The notes beneath the pieces were generated by a model that searched no databases, had not been told where the DNA came from, and saw only the letters and a program-made list of their open reading frames with translations. From UBA7957 sp965224675 (GTDB lineage: Bacteria > Pseudomonadota > Gammaproteobacteria > Granulosicoccales > Granulosicoccaceae), in the NCBI GenBank assembly GCA_965224675.1, contig CBDDAA010000002.1:496001-560000 (forward strand): a stretch of DNA of 64,000 nucleotides, read 5' to 3'. A program made the translations under genes and the position numbers. Positions 28,203 to 37,676 of this stretch are shown in pieces. Each line of letters opens with the position of its first letter. Position 1 is the first letter of the stretch.

Positions 28203-29090
28203 ATGATAAAACATATGAACATTAATTGCCTCGAAGCACTCATTACGGTAGCTGACTGCTCTTCTTTTTCTATTGCTGCTGAACAACTCCACCTTACACA
28301 ACCCGCAGTTAGCAAGCGCATCGCCACTTTGGAGCAATCATTAAACACAACACTATTTGATCGAATAGGGCGAAAGATTCATTTAACTGAGGCCGGCAGT
28401 AAATTATTACCAGTAGCAAGGGGGATCTGTGGCGATATGGCCCGCGTTCGGCACACTATCGCCAATCTTGGAGAGTCAGTAAGTGGCAGACTCAGCATAG
28501 GTACCAGTCACCACATAGGACTACATCGCCTGCCAACGTTACTACGGCAATTTAAAAGTACTTACCCACAGGTTGAACTGGATCTGCATTTTCTGGATTC
28601 CGAGGATGCATGCACGAAGGTTGAAACAAGTGCTTTGGAGCTGGCTGTTGTGACACTGCCTGAAAAGCCATTTTCGAAATTACATACCGAATTAATCTGG
28701 AATGATCCGCTTTTATTAGTCAGCGATATCGATCATCCCTTACAAAAAATTCTAAAACCAGAAATTACACACTTATCGCTGTACCCAGCCATCGTTCCAT
28801 CACTAGAGACAGTTACCAGACAGGTATTGGATAAAGCCCTGTTACCCTATTCTGTACGGCTCAATATCGCTATGGAAACAAATTATATTGAAACAATAAA
28901 AATGATGGTGTCTGTCGGACTCGGCTGGGGTGCGATTCCAAAAACCATGATCACCGATGACCTGATCCCCATCCCGATCAAGGCGCTAAAGCTGGAGAGG
29001 AAACTTGGCATTGCGCAACTTAAAGGCCGCAGTCTGTCATCCGCGGCACAGGCATTTATTGAGTTGCTTAGAACACATAAAAGCGATTAG
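28203..29090 (+). CDS. LysR family transcriptional regulator, divergent from leuC
   Basis: 295 residues. An N-terminal winged helix (FSIAAEQLHLTQPAVSKRIATLEQ) is followed by FDRIGRKIHLTEAG and a periplasmic-binding-protein-like effector domain starting GRLSIGTSHHIGLHRLP. The homologous regulator sits at leuC in Pseudomonas-type genomes, so control of leuCD is likely, with a pathway intermediate as possible effector; this is inference. The start at 28203 has GGAA 7 bases upstream; the ATG at 28215 is an alternative. Confidence 0.9.
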   Translation: MIKHMNINCLEALITVADCSSFSIAAEQLHLTQPAVSKRIATLEQSLNTTLFDRIGRKIHLTEAGSKLLPVARGICGDMARVRHTIANLGESVSGRLSIGTSHHIGLHRLPTLLRQFKSTYPQVELDLHFLDSEDACTKVETSALELAVVTLPEKPFSKLHTELIWNDPLLLVSDIDHPLQKILKPEITHLSLYPAIVPSLETVTRQVLDKALLPYSVRLNIAMETNYIETIKMMVSVGLGWGAIPKTMITDDLIPIPIKALKLERKLGIAQLKGRSLSSAAQAFIELLRTHKSD

Positions 29091-29150
29091 ATTGATAACG
29101 ATCGGGAACGCAGCCTGTTGAATTACTCCCCCAATTTTAACCGAATATCG

Positions 29151-30257
29151 TCAACTTTGAGAATCTGGTATAACAGGTGTCGGATAGCGCACATCAGCAT
29201 TCTGCGCCCTATGTCGCAGATAATGATCCATCAGCACTAACGCCATCATCGCCTCTGCAATGGGCGTTGCCCTGATCCCGACGCAAGGGTCATGTCGCCC
29301 TGTGGTGATAACTTCAACCGGATTCCCTGCAACATCAATACTCCTTCCTGGCAAACGAAGGCTGGATGTTGGCTTCATTGCAATAGATGCCACTATATCC
29401 TGCCCCGAAGAGATGCCACCCAGAATTCCACCCGCGTGATTACTCAGAAAACCTTCGGCCGTTATCTCATCCCGATGCGCCGTGCCTTTTTGAGTTACAC
29501 ACTCAAAACCGGCGCCGATTTCGACGCCCTTGACGGCATTAATGCTCATCAGGGCATGCGCCAGCTCTGCATCAAGACGATCAAAAATTGGCTCACCCCA
29601 GCCCGGTGGAACTGAATTTGCAACTACGGTTACTTTTGCACCAATTGAGTTACCTTCCTTCTGCAAGGCTTTCATATAGGCTTCAAGTTCTCTTACTTGA
29701 GACTTATCAGGCCAAAAAAAACTATTTTCCTTTACTTGTTCCCAGTCAAACTGATTTGGATCAAGTGTTATAGGACCAAGTTGTGAAAGATATCCGCGAA
29801 CCTTTATGCCTTCTTTCTCTTGTAAATATTTTTTCGCAATAGCGCCGGCCGCTACCCGCATGGCAGTTTCTCGTGCAGAGGAGCGACCTCCACCGCGATA
29901 ATCCCGGAATCCATATTTCTGGTTATATGTATAATCCGCATGCCCGGGACGATACTGATTTTTTATTTTTTCATAATCGTGAGAACGTTGATCGGTATTT
30001 TCTATAAGCAGCGCAATCGGCGTGCCGGTGGTTTTTCCTTCAAACAAACCCGAAAGAATTTTAACCTGATCCGCCTCACGACGTTGAGTGGTATAACGTG
30101 ACTGACCCGGCCTACGACGATCCAGATCAACTTGAATATCTGCCTCGCAAAGCGCCATTCCTGGTGGACAACCATCAATAATACAACCCAAGGCCGGGCC
30201 ATGACTCTCGCCGAAGGTAGATACACAAAAAAGTTTTCCAAAACTGTTTCCAGACAT
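29151..30257 (-). CDS. aroC: Chorismate synthase
   Basis: Reduced-FMN-dependent last step of the shikimate pathway. Signatures: GNSFGKLFCVSTFGESHGPALG at the N-terminus, DRRRPGQSRYTTQRREAD, GGGRSSARETAMRVAAGA and GRHDPCVGIRATPIAEAM. Length 368 is normal for the short bacterial form. It is convergent with the LysR gene and lies 60 bases downstream of... no other aro gene; secF follows it on the map but is transcribed first. Confidence 0.97.
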   Translation of the reverse strand: MSGNSFGKLFCVSTFGESHGPALGCIIDGCPPGMALCEADIQVDLDRRRPGQSRYTTQRREADQVKILSGLFEGKTTGTPIALLIENTDQRSHDYEKIKNQYRPGHADYTYNQKYGFRDYRGGGRSSARETAMRVAAGAIAKKYLQEKEGIKVRGYLSQLGPITLDPNQFDWEQVKENSFFWPDKSQVRELEAYMKALQKEGNSIGAKVTVVANSVPPGWGEPIFDRLDAELAHALMSINAVKGVEIGAGFECVTQKGTAHRDEITAEGFLSNHAGGILGGISSGQDIVASIAMKPTSSLRLPGRSIDVAGNPVEVITTGRHDPCVGIRATPIAEAMMALVLMDHYLRHRAQNADVRYPTPVIPDSQS

Positions 30258-30317
30258 AAAAACGCTACCGCTTACAGCCGATCAAATCAGTTTCCCTCTC
30301 GATGATCACCAATAGAA

Positions 30318-31256
30318 CTAAGGTATATGATCAAGGTTGACACCTTCTTTTTCAACCGGCATCAAATCCTGTTTTGCCACACCAAGTGCAAGCACTGCCG
30401 CACTGGCTACATAAATAGATGAATAGGTTCCAACCACCACACCAACAATCAACGCAAGTGCAAACCCCCTGATTATCTCTCCTCCCAGAAAGAACAATGC
30501 AAACAGTACAATCAGCGTAGTCAAAGAGGTAATAAGTGTTCTGGACAATGTCTCATTGATGGATATGTTCATTACTTCCAGTGCCGTAACCTTACGCAAT
30601 TTACGGAAATTTTCACGTATCCGGTCAAACACAACAATCGTATCGTTCAGGGAATAACCGATAACCGCAAGAATAGCCGCCAATACACTGAGATCGAATT
30701 CAACCTGCAGCAGTGAAATCACACCGAGTGTAATGATAACATCATGCACCAGAGCAATAACCGAACCCACCGAAAACTTTTTTTCAAATCTGAGCCAGAT
30801 ATAAACCACGATACAAAACAGGGCGGCCAGCACAGATAATCCACCCTGCTCACGTAACTCTTCTCCCACCTGAGGCCCAACAAATTCTACCCGACGCATT
30901 TCGACGGATCGCTCAGTCGCAGCCTGTAGTACCTGGAATATATTTTGGCTTAAATCTGCACTGTTTACCCCTTCGCGAGGTGCAAGCCTGATCAGTACAT
31001 CACGCGATGTCCCGAAATGTTGCACCACTGAATCGGCAAACTCATTTGCCAAAGCGTCTCGAATTAAACTTAATTTAACGGGTTGCTCATACCCAACTTC
31101 CACGACATAGCCGCCGGTAAAATCCACGCCATAATTCAAACCACGAAGCAGCAGTAAAATTAATGACAAAATAACCAGAGTACTCGAAAGTATCATCGCC
31201 TTTTTACGCAGGCCCATAATGTTCCATCGAGCCACTGGTTTTTTAATTTTAGTCAT
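30318..31256 (-). CDS. secF: Protein translocase subunit SecF
   Basis: Membrane subunit that with SecD uses the proton gradient to pull preproteins out of SecYEG. Six membrane helices. The N-terminal helix is followed by the periplasmic motif LLLLRGLNYGVDFTGGYVVEV, then GYSLNDTIVVFDRIRENFR and NETLSRTLITSLTTLIVLFALF. The ATG at 31256 (MTKIKKPVARWN) has a GAGGGAAG ribosome site just upstream. A longer frame to 31301 would overlap secD. 312 residues. Confidence 0.96.
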   Translation of the reverse strand: MTKIKKPVARWNIMGLRKKAMILSSTLVILSLILLLLRGLNYGVDFTGGYVVEVGYEQPVKLSLIRDALANEFADSVVQHFGTSRDVLIRLAPREGVNSADLSQNIFQVLQAATERSVEMRRVEFVGPQVGEELREQGGLSVLAALFCIVVYIWLRFEKKFSVGSVIALVHDVIITLGVISLLQVEFDLSVLAAILAVIGYSLNDTIVVFDRIRENFRKLRKVTALEVMNISINETLSRTLITSLTTLIVLFALFFLGGEIIRGFALALIVGVVVGTYSSIYVASAAVLALGVAKQDLMPVEKEGVNLDHIP

Positions 31257-31266
31257 GATTCTTCCC

Positions 31267-33123
31267 TCAAATTGCCAGCTGTTCGATGCGCTTACCACCA
31301 TAAATCCAGTTCACCAAAGCTCTGGTCCCCATGATGGCTGTAAACATTGAACTCAAAATGCCAATGGACAAGGTAATTGCAAAGCCTTTAATGGGGCCGG
31401 TACCAAGACCAAACAAAATAACCGCAGCAATCAACGTGGTAATATTTGCATCGACAATGGTATTTACGGCTTTGTCGTAACCTGCATGAATACTAGCCTG
31501 TACAGAGTTACCATTTCGCAGCTCTTCTTTGATACGTTCGAAGATAAGCACATTCGCATCAACAGCCATACCTACTGTCAGCACAATTCCTGCAATACCC
31601 GGTAATGTCAGTGTCGCCTGCAATGAGGATAAAATAGCCACGATCAAAATCAGATTCAGTATTAAAGCAGCATCGGCAACCAATCCAAATACTTTGTATC
31701 TCACCACCATAAAAACCAATACCAACACCAAACCAATAACAACAGACATCATCCCCTTGTTGATATTATCCTGCCCCAGACTGGGACCAACTGTTCGTTC
31801 TTCTACGATTTCTACAGGGGCTTTGAGCGCACCAGCTCTTAGTAATAATGCTAAATCCCTCGCTTCAGCACTATCAAGCCCGGTAGTCTGAAAACGATGA
31901 CTCAGAACATCCCGGATGGTGGCGGTGTTAATCACCTCTTCCGTGTGGGTACGCAGCTTCTCGATCTTGCCATCAACCTCCTTGCTTTCCACCCGATTCT
32001 CAATAAAAACCACGGCCATCAAATTGCCGACATTCTCTGAGGTAACCGTCTGCATGCGTTTGGCACCCTTGTTATCAAGGTTTACAAATACCGCTGGAGA
32101 ACCTGATTGCTGATCAATTCCAGAGGAAGCGCCCTTAATCTGATCGCCGGTTACGATAAATTGGCGCTGCAATAAAATTGGAGAGCCATCGTCACGTTGT
32201 TTATATAACTTAGCGCCTGATGGAATACGGCCACTCTCAGCGGCAGCAAACCAGTCGGTGGCGGTACCAAAGGTTAACCTGTATTCCAGTGTTGCGGTTG
32301 CACCCAGGATTTCTTTTGCACGACTGGTATCTTGCACGCCAGGTAGCTGCACAACTATTCGTTCCTGCCCCTGTTGCTGAATCACTGGCTCGGCAACACC
32401 CAACTCGTTTACCCTATTGCGTAAGGTAATTATATTCTGTTGAATTGCCGATTTGCGCTCGTCCAGAATGGCGCTTTCACTCATAGCAGCTTCAACAAAA
32501 AAATACTTTCCTTCTTCAGAAATCGCTAAGTCGAGGTCAAGGTAGTCAGAGCCGAGTAAATTTAGTGCATTGTCACGACTCGCCTCATCATTAAATCGCG
32601 CACTGATAAGATCACCCTTAACTTGTACTCCCTGGTATCGAATGCCATTTTCCCGTAATAATGTCCGCCATTCAGGACGGTATCGCTCCAACGCTTGTGA
32701 GGTTGCGCTCTCCATGTCCACTTCCATTAAAAAATGCACCCCCCCGCGTAAATCCAGACCGAGGAACATGGGCTGACTAAATGATCTTAACCAGTCAGGT
32801 GTTGCTGGAACCAGATTTAATGCAACTGTGTGACGATCACCAAACTCGACACTAAGATGATCTTTGGCCCTAAGCTGCTCTTGCGTATTCTCGAAACGTA
32901 CAATCAGATTGCCAGCATCGTTATAGGTCTGAAACCCCGTAAAATCATTTTTCTTTAACGTATCTGAAACATCATCGGCTAAAGTAGCACTCACGTCTCC
33001 CGAGCGGGCTGAAAGCTGAACCGCAGGATTATCACCATAGAGATTCGGAAGTGCATAAACTGTCGCCACTATGATAATCAGGGCTAATAATATGTATTTC
33101 CATAAAGGGTATTTATTAATCAT
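31267..33123 (-). CDS. secD: Protein translocase subunit SecD
   Basis: Large RND-like partner of SecF with a big periplasmic domain. The N-terminal helix (KYILLALIIIVATVYALPNLYG) is followed by the P1 region (LGLDLRGGVHFLMEVDM) and conserved RNRVNELGVAEPVIQQQG. The C-terminal membrane bundle includes GMAVDANVLIFERIKEELR and DANITTLIAAVILFGLGTGPIKGFA. Length 618 is usual. Ten bases separate it from secF. Confidence 0.97.
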   Translation of the reverse strand: MINKYPLWKYILLALIIIVATVYALPNLYGDNPAVQLSARSGDVSATLADDVSDTLKKNDFTGFQTYNDAGNLIVRFENTQEQLRAKDHLSVEFGDRHTVALNLVPATPDWLRSFSQPMFLGLDLRGGVHFLMEVDMESATSQALERYRPEWRTLLRENGIRYQGVQVKGDLISARFNDEASRDNALNLLGSDYLDLDLAISEEGKYFFVEAAMSESAILDERKSAIQQNIITLRNRVNELGVAEPVIQQQGQERIVVQLPGVQDTSRAKEILGATATLEYRLTFGTATDWFAAAESGRIPSGAKLYKQRDDGSPILLQRQFIVTGDQIKGASSGIDQQSGSPAVFVNLDNKGAKRMQTVTSENVGNLMAVVFIENRVESKEVDGKIEKLRTHTEEVINTATIRDVLSHRFQTTGLDSAEARDLALLLRAGALKAPVEIVEERTVGPSLGQDNINKGMMSVVIGLVLVLVFMVVRYKVFGLVADAALILNLILIVAILSSLQATLTLPGIAGIVLTVGMAVDANVLIFERIKEELRNGNSVQASIHAGYDKAVNTIVDANITTLIAAVILFGLGTGPIKGFAITLSIGILSSMFTAIMGTRALVNWIYGGKRIEQLAI

Positions 33124-33311
33124 GCGTTTTCATAACTCTCAAGGCGTTAGCGCTCATGCATAAACAAATGGGTTTGTGATAGTTTGATCCTGCTATTTAT
33201 CGGGCTTTATCATTGCTGATTTTCCACTTCAAAACCCGAAAATACAGCGCAAATATCAGGCCCTTTTAAAAGATCCAACTGAGGATATTTAATAGCCGAA
33301 GATAGTGGTTA

Positions 33312-33638
33312 TCAGAGTTTTTTCAAGGTGCCCTTTGGCAACAGTGAGGCAACTGACTGCTTCTGGATATTGACTTCGACCTTATCTGCCACTTTTACAG
33401 TCACAAAGGCATCATGCACAGCTGATATTGTGCCAGCCAATCCTCCATTACTAATAATTTCGTCACCTTTTTTTATTCCTCCCAGCATTGCTTTGTGCTC
33501 TTTCGCACGTTTTTGTTGCGGCCGGATAAACAGGAAAAAGAACACGCCCAGCAAAAATACCGGAAACAGCAAACCCATTAACCCACCCCCCGGCCCCGCG
33601 TCTTGTGCATAGGCATTAGAAATAAAGAAATCCATCAT
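33312..33638 (-). CDS. yajC: Preprotein translocase subunit YajC
   Basis: Small single-pass membrane protein of the SecDF-YajC complex. The helix LMGLLFPVFLLGVFFFLFIRPQQKRAKEH region (about 20-42) ends in the conserved RPQQKR. The GDEIISNGGLAGTISAV motif follows. 108 residues. The standard tgt-yajC-secD-secF order holds, with 188 bases before secD. Confidence 0.95.
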   Translation of the reverse strand: MMDFFISNAYAQDAGPGGGLMGLLFPVFLLGVFFFLFIRPQQKRAKEHKAMLGGIKKGDEIISNGGLAGTISAVHDAFVTVKVADKVEVNIQKQSVASLLPKGTLKKL

Positions 33639-33986
33639 TTACAAACCCTCAATAATATAATTGGATATATTGGAACCCAGACACACAGATGAGTCACGAA
33701 AGTTCGCAAAGTTAAGTGCTAATACGCTTTTCGGGCACAACCGGCGCTTCCGGGTTAAACTGCGTATTATGGCACAGAGCGCTGTCAGAATGGGAGTTTT
33801 GACTTAAGGTCGATGCATTGCCGCCAGAACTTCGCCGGGTCGTAATGGCTATTGGGATTTTCCCAATAGGTCCACTATTCCAGTATCTACACGCTGAGTG
33901 GGAAAACGGTCAGTTAACAAATCAAGAATCGATCAGCGCAATACCACACGTCACTGAATTCCTGACATGATCGAACCGTTTGCTGA
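33639..33986. other. tgt-yajC spacer with one hairpin
   Basis: 348 bases without a coding frame I can support. A perfect 9-bp inverted repeat (CTATTGGGA / TCCCAATAG, loop TTT) lies at 33849-33869. Neither strand has a U-run after it, so it is not a standard terminator. The yajC promoter is expected nearer 33.65-33.75 kb. Confidence 0.55.
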
Positions 33987-35096
33987 TTAAAGCCCTTGCT
34001 GACGCTCAGCGTAGAATTCCCTGGAAAACTGATTAAACCTGTTATGCTCAATGGCATCGCGTATCTCACGCATTAAATTCTGATAATAATAGAGGTTATG
34101 TATCGTATTCAATCGAGAACCCAGGATCTCGCCGCAACGCGAAAGATGATAAAGATAAGCCCTGGAGAAATTCTGGCAGGTGTAACAGGCGCAACTGGAA
34201 TCAATTGGCAATGTATCTGACTTAAACCGGGCGTTGCGCAATCGTATATCGCCCTTGCGTGTAAATAAATAATCATTGCGTGCATTACGGGTTGGTAAAA
34301 CGCAATCAAACATATCAACACCACGTCTGACTGCCTCTATTATATCCTCCGGCTTACCGACCCCCATCAAGTAGCGCGGTGATGATTCCGGTATAAAAGG
34401 CACTGTTGCCTTAAGGATCCGTTCACGCTCAATTTTCTCTTCACCTACCGCCAATCCGCCAATGGCATAACCATCAAACCCGATCTCTAGTAATTTATTC
34501 ACAGACTGCTCGCGTAAATCAGCGTACATGCCACCTTGCACTATGCCAAATAGAGCATTGGCGTTGTTAAGGCAAAGATGCGCTTGTTTGCTGCGAGCCG
34601 CCCAACGCATGGATAACTCCATTGATTGTTTTGCCTGCTCATAACTTGCTGGATGTGGCGTGCATTCATCAAATGCCATAACAATATCTGAACCCAAATC
34701 ACTCTGTATCTGCATAGATACCTCAGGAGACAAATAGACTTCTGAGCCATCTATAGGTGAGCGGAAGCTAACGCCTTTTTCATCAATTTTCCGCATTTTT
34801 GCCAATGAGAACACCTGAAATCCACCCGAGTCAGTAAGAATCGGTTGATGCCATTGCATAAAATCATGCAAATCACCGTGTGCATTAATAATTTTTGTAC
34901 CGGGTCGCAGCATCAGATGAAAAGTATTGCCCAGTATAATTTGTGCGCCACTATCGCTAAGCTCCGACGGCGCCATTGCCTTTACTGTGCCATAAGTTCC
35001 TACCGGCATAAATGCAGGTGTATCAATGTTGCCACGTGAAAATCTCAACCTCCCACGTCGCGCATCATTACACTTACTGATTATTTCAAACCGCAT
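33987..35096 (-). CDS. tgt: tRNA-guanine transglycosylase
   Basis: Exchanges guanine 34 for preQ1 in tRNAs with GUN anticodons. Catalytic regions: PILTDSGGFQVFSLAKM (general acid/base Asp), DMFDCVLPTRNARN (nucleophile Asp) and MAFDECTPHPASYEQ. The zinc site is CACYTC plus a downstream His. GVGKPEDIIEAVRRGV is also present. The ATG at 35096 overlaps the queA stop as TAATG, so I prefer it to a start four codons earlier. 369 residues. Confidence 0.97.
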   Translation of the reverse strand: MRFEIISKCNDARRGRLRFSRGNIDTPAFMPVGTYGTVKAMAPSELSDSGAQIILGNTFHLMLRPGTKIINAHGDLHDFMQWHQPILTDSGGFQVFSLAKMRKIDEKGVSFRSPIDGSEVYLSPEVSMQIQSDLGSDIVMAFDECTPHPASYEQAKQSMELSMRWAARSKQAHLCLNNANALFGIVQGGMYADLREQSVNKLLEIGFDGYAIGGLAVGEEKIERERILKATVPFIPESSPRYLMGVGKPEDIIEAVRRGVDMFDCVLPTRNARNDYLFTRKGDIRLRNARFKSDTLPIDSSCACYTCQNFSRAYLYHLSRCGEILGSRLNTIHNLYYYQNLMREIRDAIEHNRFNQFSREFYAERQQGL

Positions 35097-36142
35097 TAAA
35101 TATCCCAAGCTGCGCGGTTGGGTATTACCAACATCGCGTCGCCATAGCTAAAAAAACGGTAATTCTCATTTACCGCCTGCGCATAGGCTTGTAGTGTCAA
35201 ATCAGATCCGGCAAAAGCGCAAACCAGCATCAGTAACGTTGATCGGGGCAAATGAAAATTCGTTATCATTGCATCTACCACCTTGAAGGACACACCAGGT
35301 TTAAGAAATAATTGACTGTCACCTTCAAATGCTTCAATTTCTCCATTTTTCACCGCTGTTTCCAGACTTCTGACCACCGTAGTACCCACGGCTATAATTC
35401 GCCCACCTTGTTTTTTACATATTCGAATCTGATCAATCAGGGATTGAGATACTTGCACAAACTCGCTATGCATTACGTGTTCATCCAGATTTTCGCATCT
35501 TATCGGTTGAAATGTGCCTGACCCCACATGTAACGTGACAAACCCATAAGCAATGCTCTTTTGTTCCAGCTGCTCAAAGAAGTTATGGGTAAAATGAAGT
35601 CCTGCAGTGGGGGCTGCCACCGCACCTGAATTTTTTGCAAAGACAGTCTGGTAGCGCTCCTTATCCTCGTCTTCATCCCGGCGTTTAATATAGGGTGGTA
35701 GCGGAATATGCCCATATTGCTCTAGTGCTGCAACAATTGAATCTTCTGAAATTTGTAGCCTCAGTTTGAAAAATTCACCTTCTCTAGTCAATACCTGCGC
35801 ACGCATGCCGCCTTCCAAAATCAACTGCTGGCCCTGCCTGGGCGCTTTATTGGAGCGGATTTTTGCCAGCACTGTTTTTTCACTCAGAATCCGCTCCAGC
35901 ATAACTTCTATTTGACCACCCGTTTGTTTGTGACCAAACAGTCGGGCCGGTAGGACCCGTGTATCATTAAAGACAAGTAAGTCTTCTGGATTGAGGAGAT
36001 CTATCAGATTTAAAAAATGAAGATGCTCCACCTTGCCCGCTGCACCATTCAAAATCATCAAGCGGCTATCACCGCGCTGCGGCGGCGGAAACTGAGCAAT
36101 CAACTTTGTTGGAAGTTCATAGGAAAAGTCAGTTAAACGCAT
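35096..36142 (-). CDS. queA: S-adenosylmethionine:tRNA ribosyltransferase-isomerase
   Basis: Makes epoxyqueuosine from preQ1-tRNA using SAM. Motifs: MRLTDFSYELPTKLIAQFPP at the start, DLLVFNDTRVLPARLFGHK, AAPTAGLHFT and ITNFHLPRSTLLMLVCAFAG. The ATG at 36142 gives the normal length of 348; an upstream ATG at 36178 adds an unconserved 12 residues. Coupled to tgt by a one-base overlap. Confidence 0.97.
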   Translation of the reverse strand: MRLTDFSYELPTKLIAQFPPPQRGDSRLMILNGAAGKVEHLHFLNLIDLLNPEDLLVFNDTRVLPARLFGHKQTGGQIEVMLERILSEKTVLAKIRSNKAPRQGQQLILEGGMRAQVLTREGEFFKLRLQISEDSIVAALEQYGHIPLPPYIKRRDEDEDKERYQTVFAKNSGAVAAPTAGLHFTHNFFEQLEQKSIAYGFVTLHVGSGTFQPIRCENLDEHVMHSEFVQVSQSLIDQIRICKKQGGRIIAVGTTVVRSLETAVKNGEIEAFEGDSQLFLKPGVSFKVVDAMITNFHLPRSTLLMLVCAFAGSDLTLQAYAQAVNENYRFFSYGDAMLVIPNRAAWDI

Positions 36143-36243
36143 GGCGGGCGATCTTATCAGGCAAGATGAGCGCTGCAAAGAAAATTAATGACTAGAAAGT
36201 CTTTACCTTAATCAATACATTGCCTACAATTCGTTTCCCCTGT

Positions 36244-36330
36244 GCCGGGGTGGCGGAATTGGTAGACGCACCGGATTCAAAATCCGGCGGTGGAAACATC
36301 GTGAGAGTTCAAGTCTCTCTCCCGGCACCA
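36244..36330 (+). tRNA. tRNA-Leu (anticodon CAA)
   Basis: 87-nt class II tRNA. The acceptor stem GCCGGGG pairs with CTCCCGGC with one G:U. The D-arm is GGCGGAATTGGTAGACGC, the anticodon stem CCGGA/TCCGG has loop TTCAAAA (anticodon CAA), a long variable arm is present, and the T-loop is GTTCAAGTC. CCA is encoded at 36328-36330. It lies divergent to queA and is the left border of the accessory island. Confidence 0.96.
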
Positions 36331-37092
36331 TTTGATTTTCTTCGCCAAAAAAATCATCTAACATCTTGAATAGCAATGATAAATCAGGGGTTCGATACCC
36401 CTTTTCGTACATAAGTGAGGCGGTCAGTAGCAGTGCTTTGTACTACACCAACCCCAAAAAACGGGGTCAGCGTAGAACAAAGCGGCTTGACAAAGAGGCG
36501 CTCCGCCCTCTGTTGTATACTCCCGGCGGTGGTGCATTCGGCATCGAGCCATCATGCACCACATAAACGTATCACCGTTTTATCACTCGTAGCGTTTGGC
36601 CGCGACACCACCATTCAAGGGAGCGTTCCTGCTACCCTTGAAAATCCCATGACTGCTCCACAGAGGCAATTTCATTGAGACCAAGGGAGACTTCACTCTC
36701 CCTATGGAACCCATCGACCAACCTTGCGCAGATTAGATGCCGTCAGCTTTTCGTTGCTTAATCGCAGTCAACAAAAAACAGCCTGTTGCAGTCATATATT
36801 GGCGTTCCCCAAACGGGGCCACGCTGATCCAGCCTTCGCTAGTCGCTCATCCCGCCAAAAAGCAGCGGGACTAAAGGGCTTCCCATCGTTAACGCAAAGA
36901 AAAGAGGAGGTGCATTGCATCCCCTCAAAATCAAGAATAATGACGGTTTCCATGTGGCGCTACGCTGCATGGATCCTCCGCAATTTTTCTTGATTTTTTC
37001 ACCCCCGCCTAATCGTCCTAGTCGCCAGAGGTTCATGAGCAGCGCAAAAAGCGCAGTTCAAAAACCCCTTTGACCGATTGAGGAGAAAGACC
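36331..37092. other. Hairpin-rich noncoding stretch between tRNA-Leu and the J-domain gene
   Basis: 762 bases with no supportable gene. The sequence is dense in inverted repeats. 36435-36483: 12-bp arms with one mismatch, enclosing ACCCC/GGGGT. 36529-36562: GTGGTGCAT/ATGCACCAC, perfect. 36684-36703: AGGGAGA/TCTCCCT, perfect. 36927-36997: AAAATCAAGAA/TTCTTGATTTT, perfect, with CCATG/CATGG inside. The 3' end leads straight into the ribosome site of the J-domain gene. No copy of the tRNA 3' end that would mark an attachment site was found. Confidence 0.75.
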
Positions 37093-37598
37093 ATGAAAAT
37101 ATCAGATGCAGCGAAAATATTAGGCTTGAGTGGCGAAGTCACATCACAAGAGATTAAAGCGGCATACCGTAACGCCGCAATGACCTACCACCCCGCCGGA
37201 ACTCCGCCGGGGCCGAGATGATGAAGATAATCAACGCGGGCTTTGACGCATTGCGGGACTTTAGCGGTAAAATCCCCGCCAGTGATGAACCTAGCCCGGA
37301 GGATTACCCGCAGGCGGTTAATAACGCGCTCAATGCAGTTCTTGGGCGGGAAGGGTTGGAGATCGAAATTTACGGTGTTTGGGTTTGGATATCGGGCGAA
37401 ACGTTCAAGCATAAGACGGTCCTGAAAGAAGCGGGTTTCAAGTATGCTTCCAAAAAGAAAAGCTGGTATTTTCGCCCGGAAGACTGGTGCAGTTCTAGCC
37501 GGGGCAGCTATAGTATGGATGATATTCGCGGCAGGTACGGTAGCTCAAAACCGTCAAGGCCACACCGTCAATCTTTACAGCATCAAAGCCAGACATAG
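37093..37598 (+). pseudogene. J-domain (DnaJ-like) accessory protein, frameshifted in the HPD motif
   Basis: A GAGGAGA site precedes the ATG at 37093. The N-terminal J-domain reads KISDAAKILGLSGEVTSQEI then KAAYRNAAMTYHP. The frame then runs to a stop at 37215. Adding one A after 37195 restores HPDRNSAGAEMMKIINAGFD and joins the second frame, which continues to 37598 with a tail containing WYFRPEDW. The restored protein would be 168 residues. Small J-domain proteins with this tail accompany conjugative and integrative elements; their partner is presumably DnaK. The missing base destroys the Asp of HPD, the residue needed to stimulate DnaK ATPase. It may be a true mutation or a sequencing error. 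Confidence 0.8.
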
Positions 37599-37676
37599 TG
37601 CCCGGCTCCTGCCACCCCGCCTTGATTGTATTAATGAGTTCTGAGTGAAGATTGGGTGCGCATAAAAAATTGCGCT

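Noticed and set aside
36224..36412. 62-codon minus-strand frame over the tRNA-Leu gene
   Set aside because: It is the reverse complement of the tRNA and flanks; peptides of this kind are well-known artefacts at tRNA genes.
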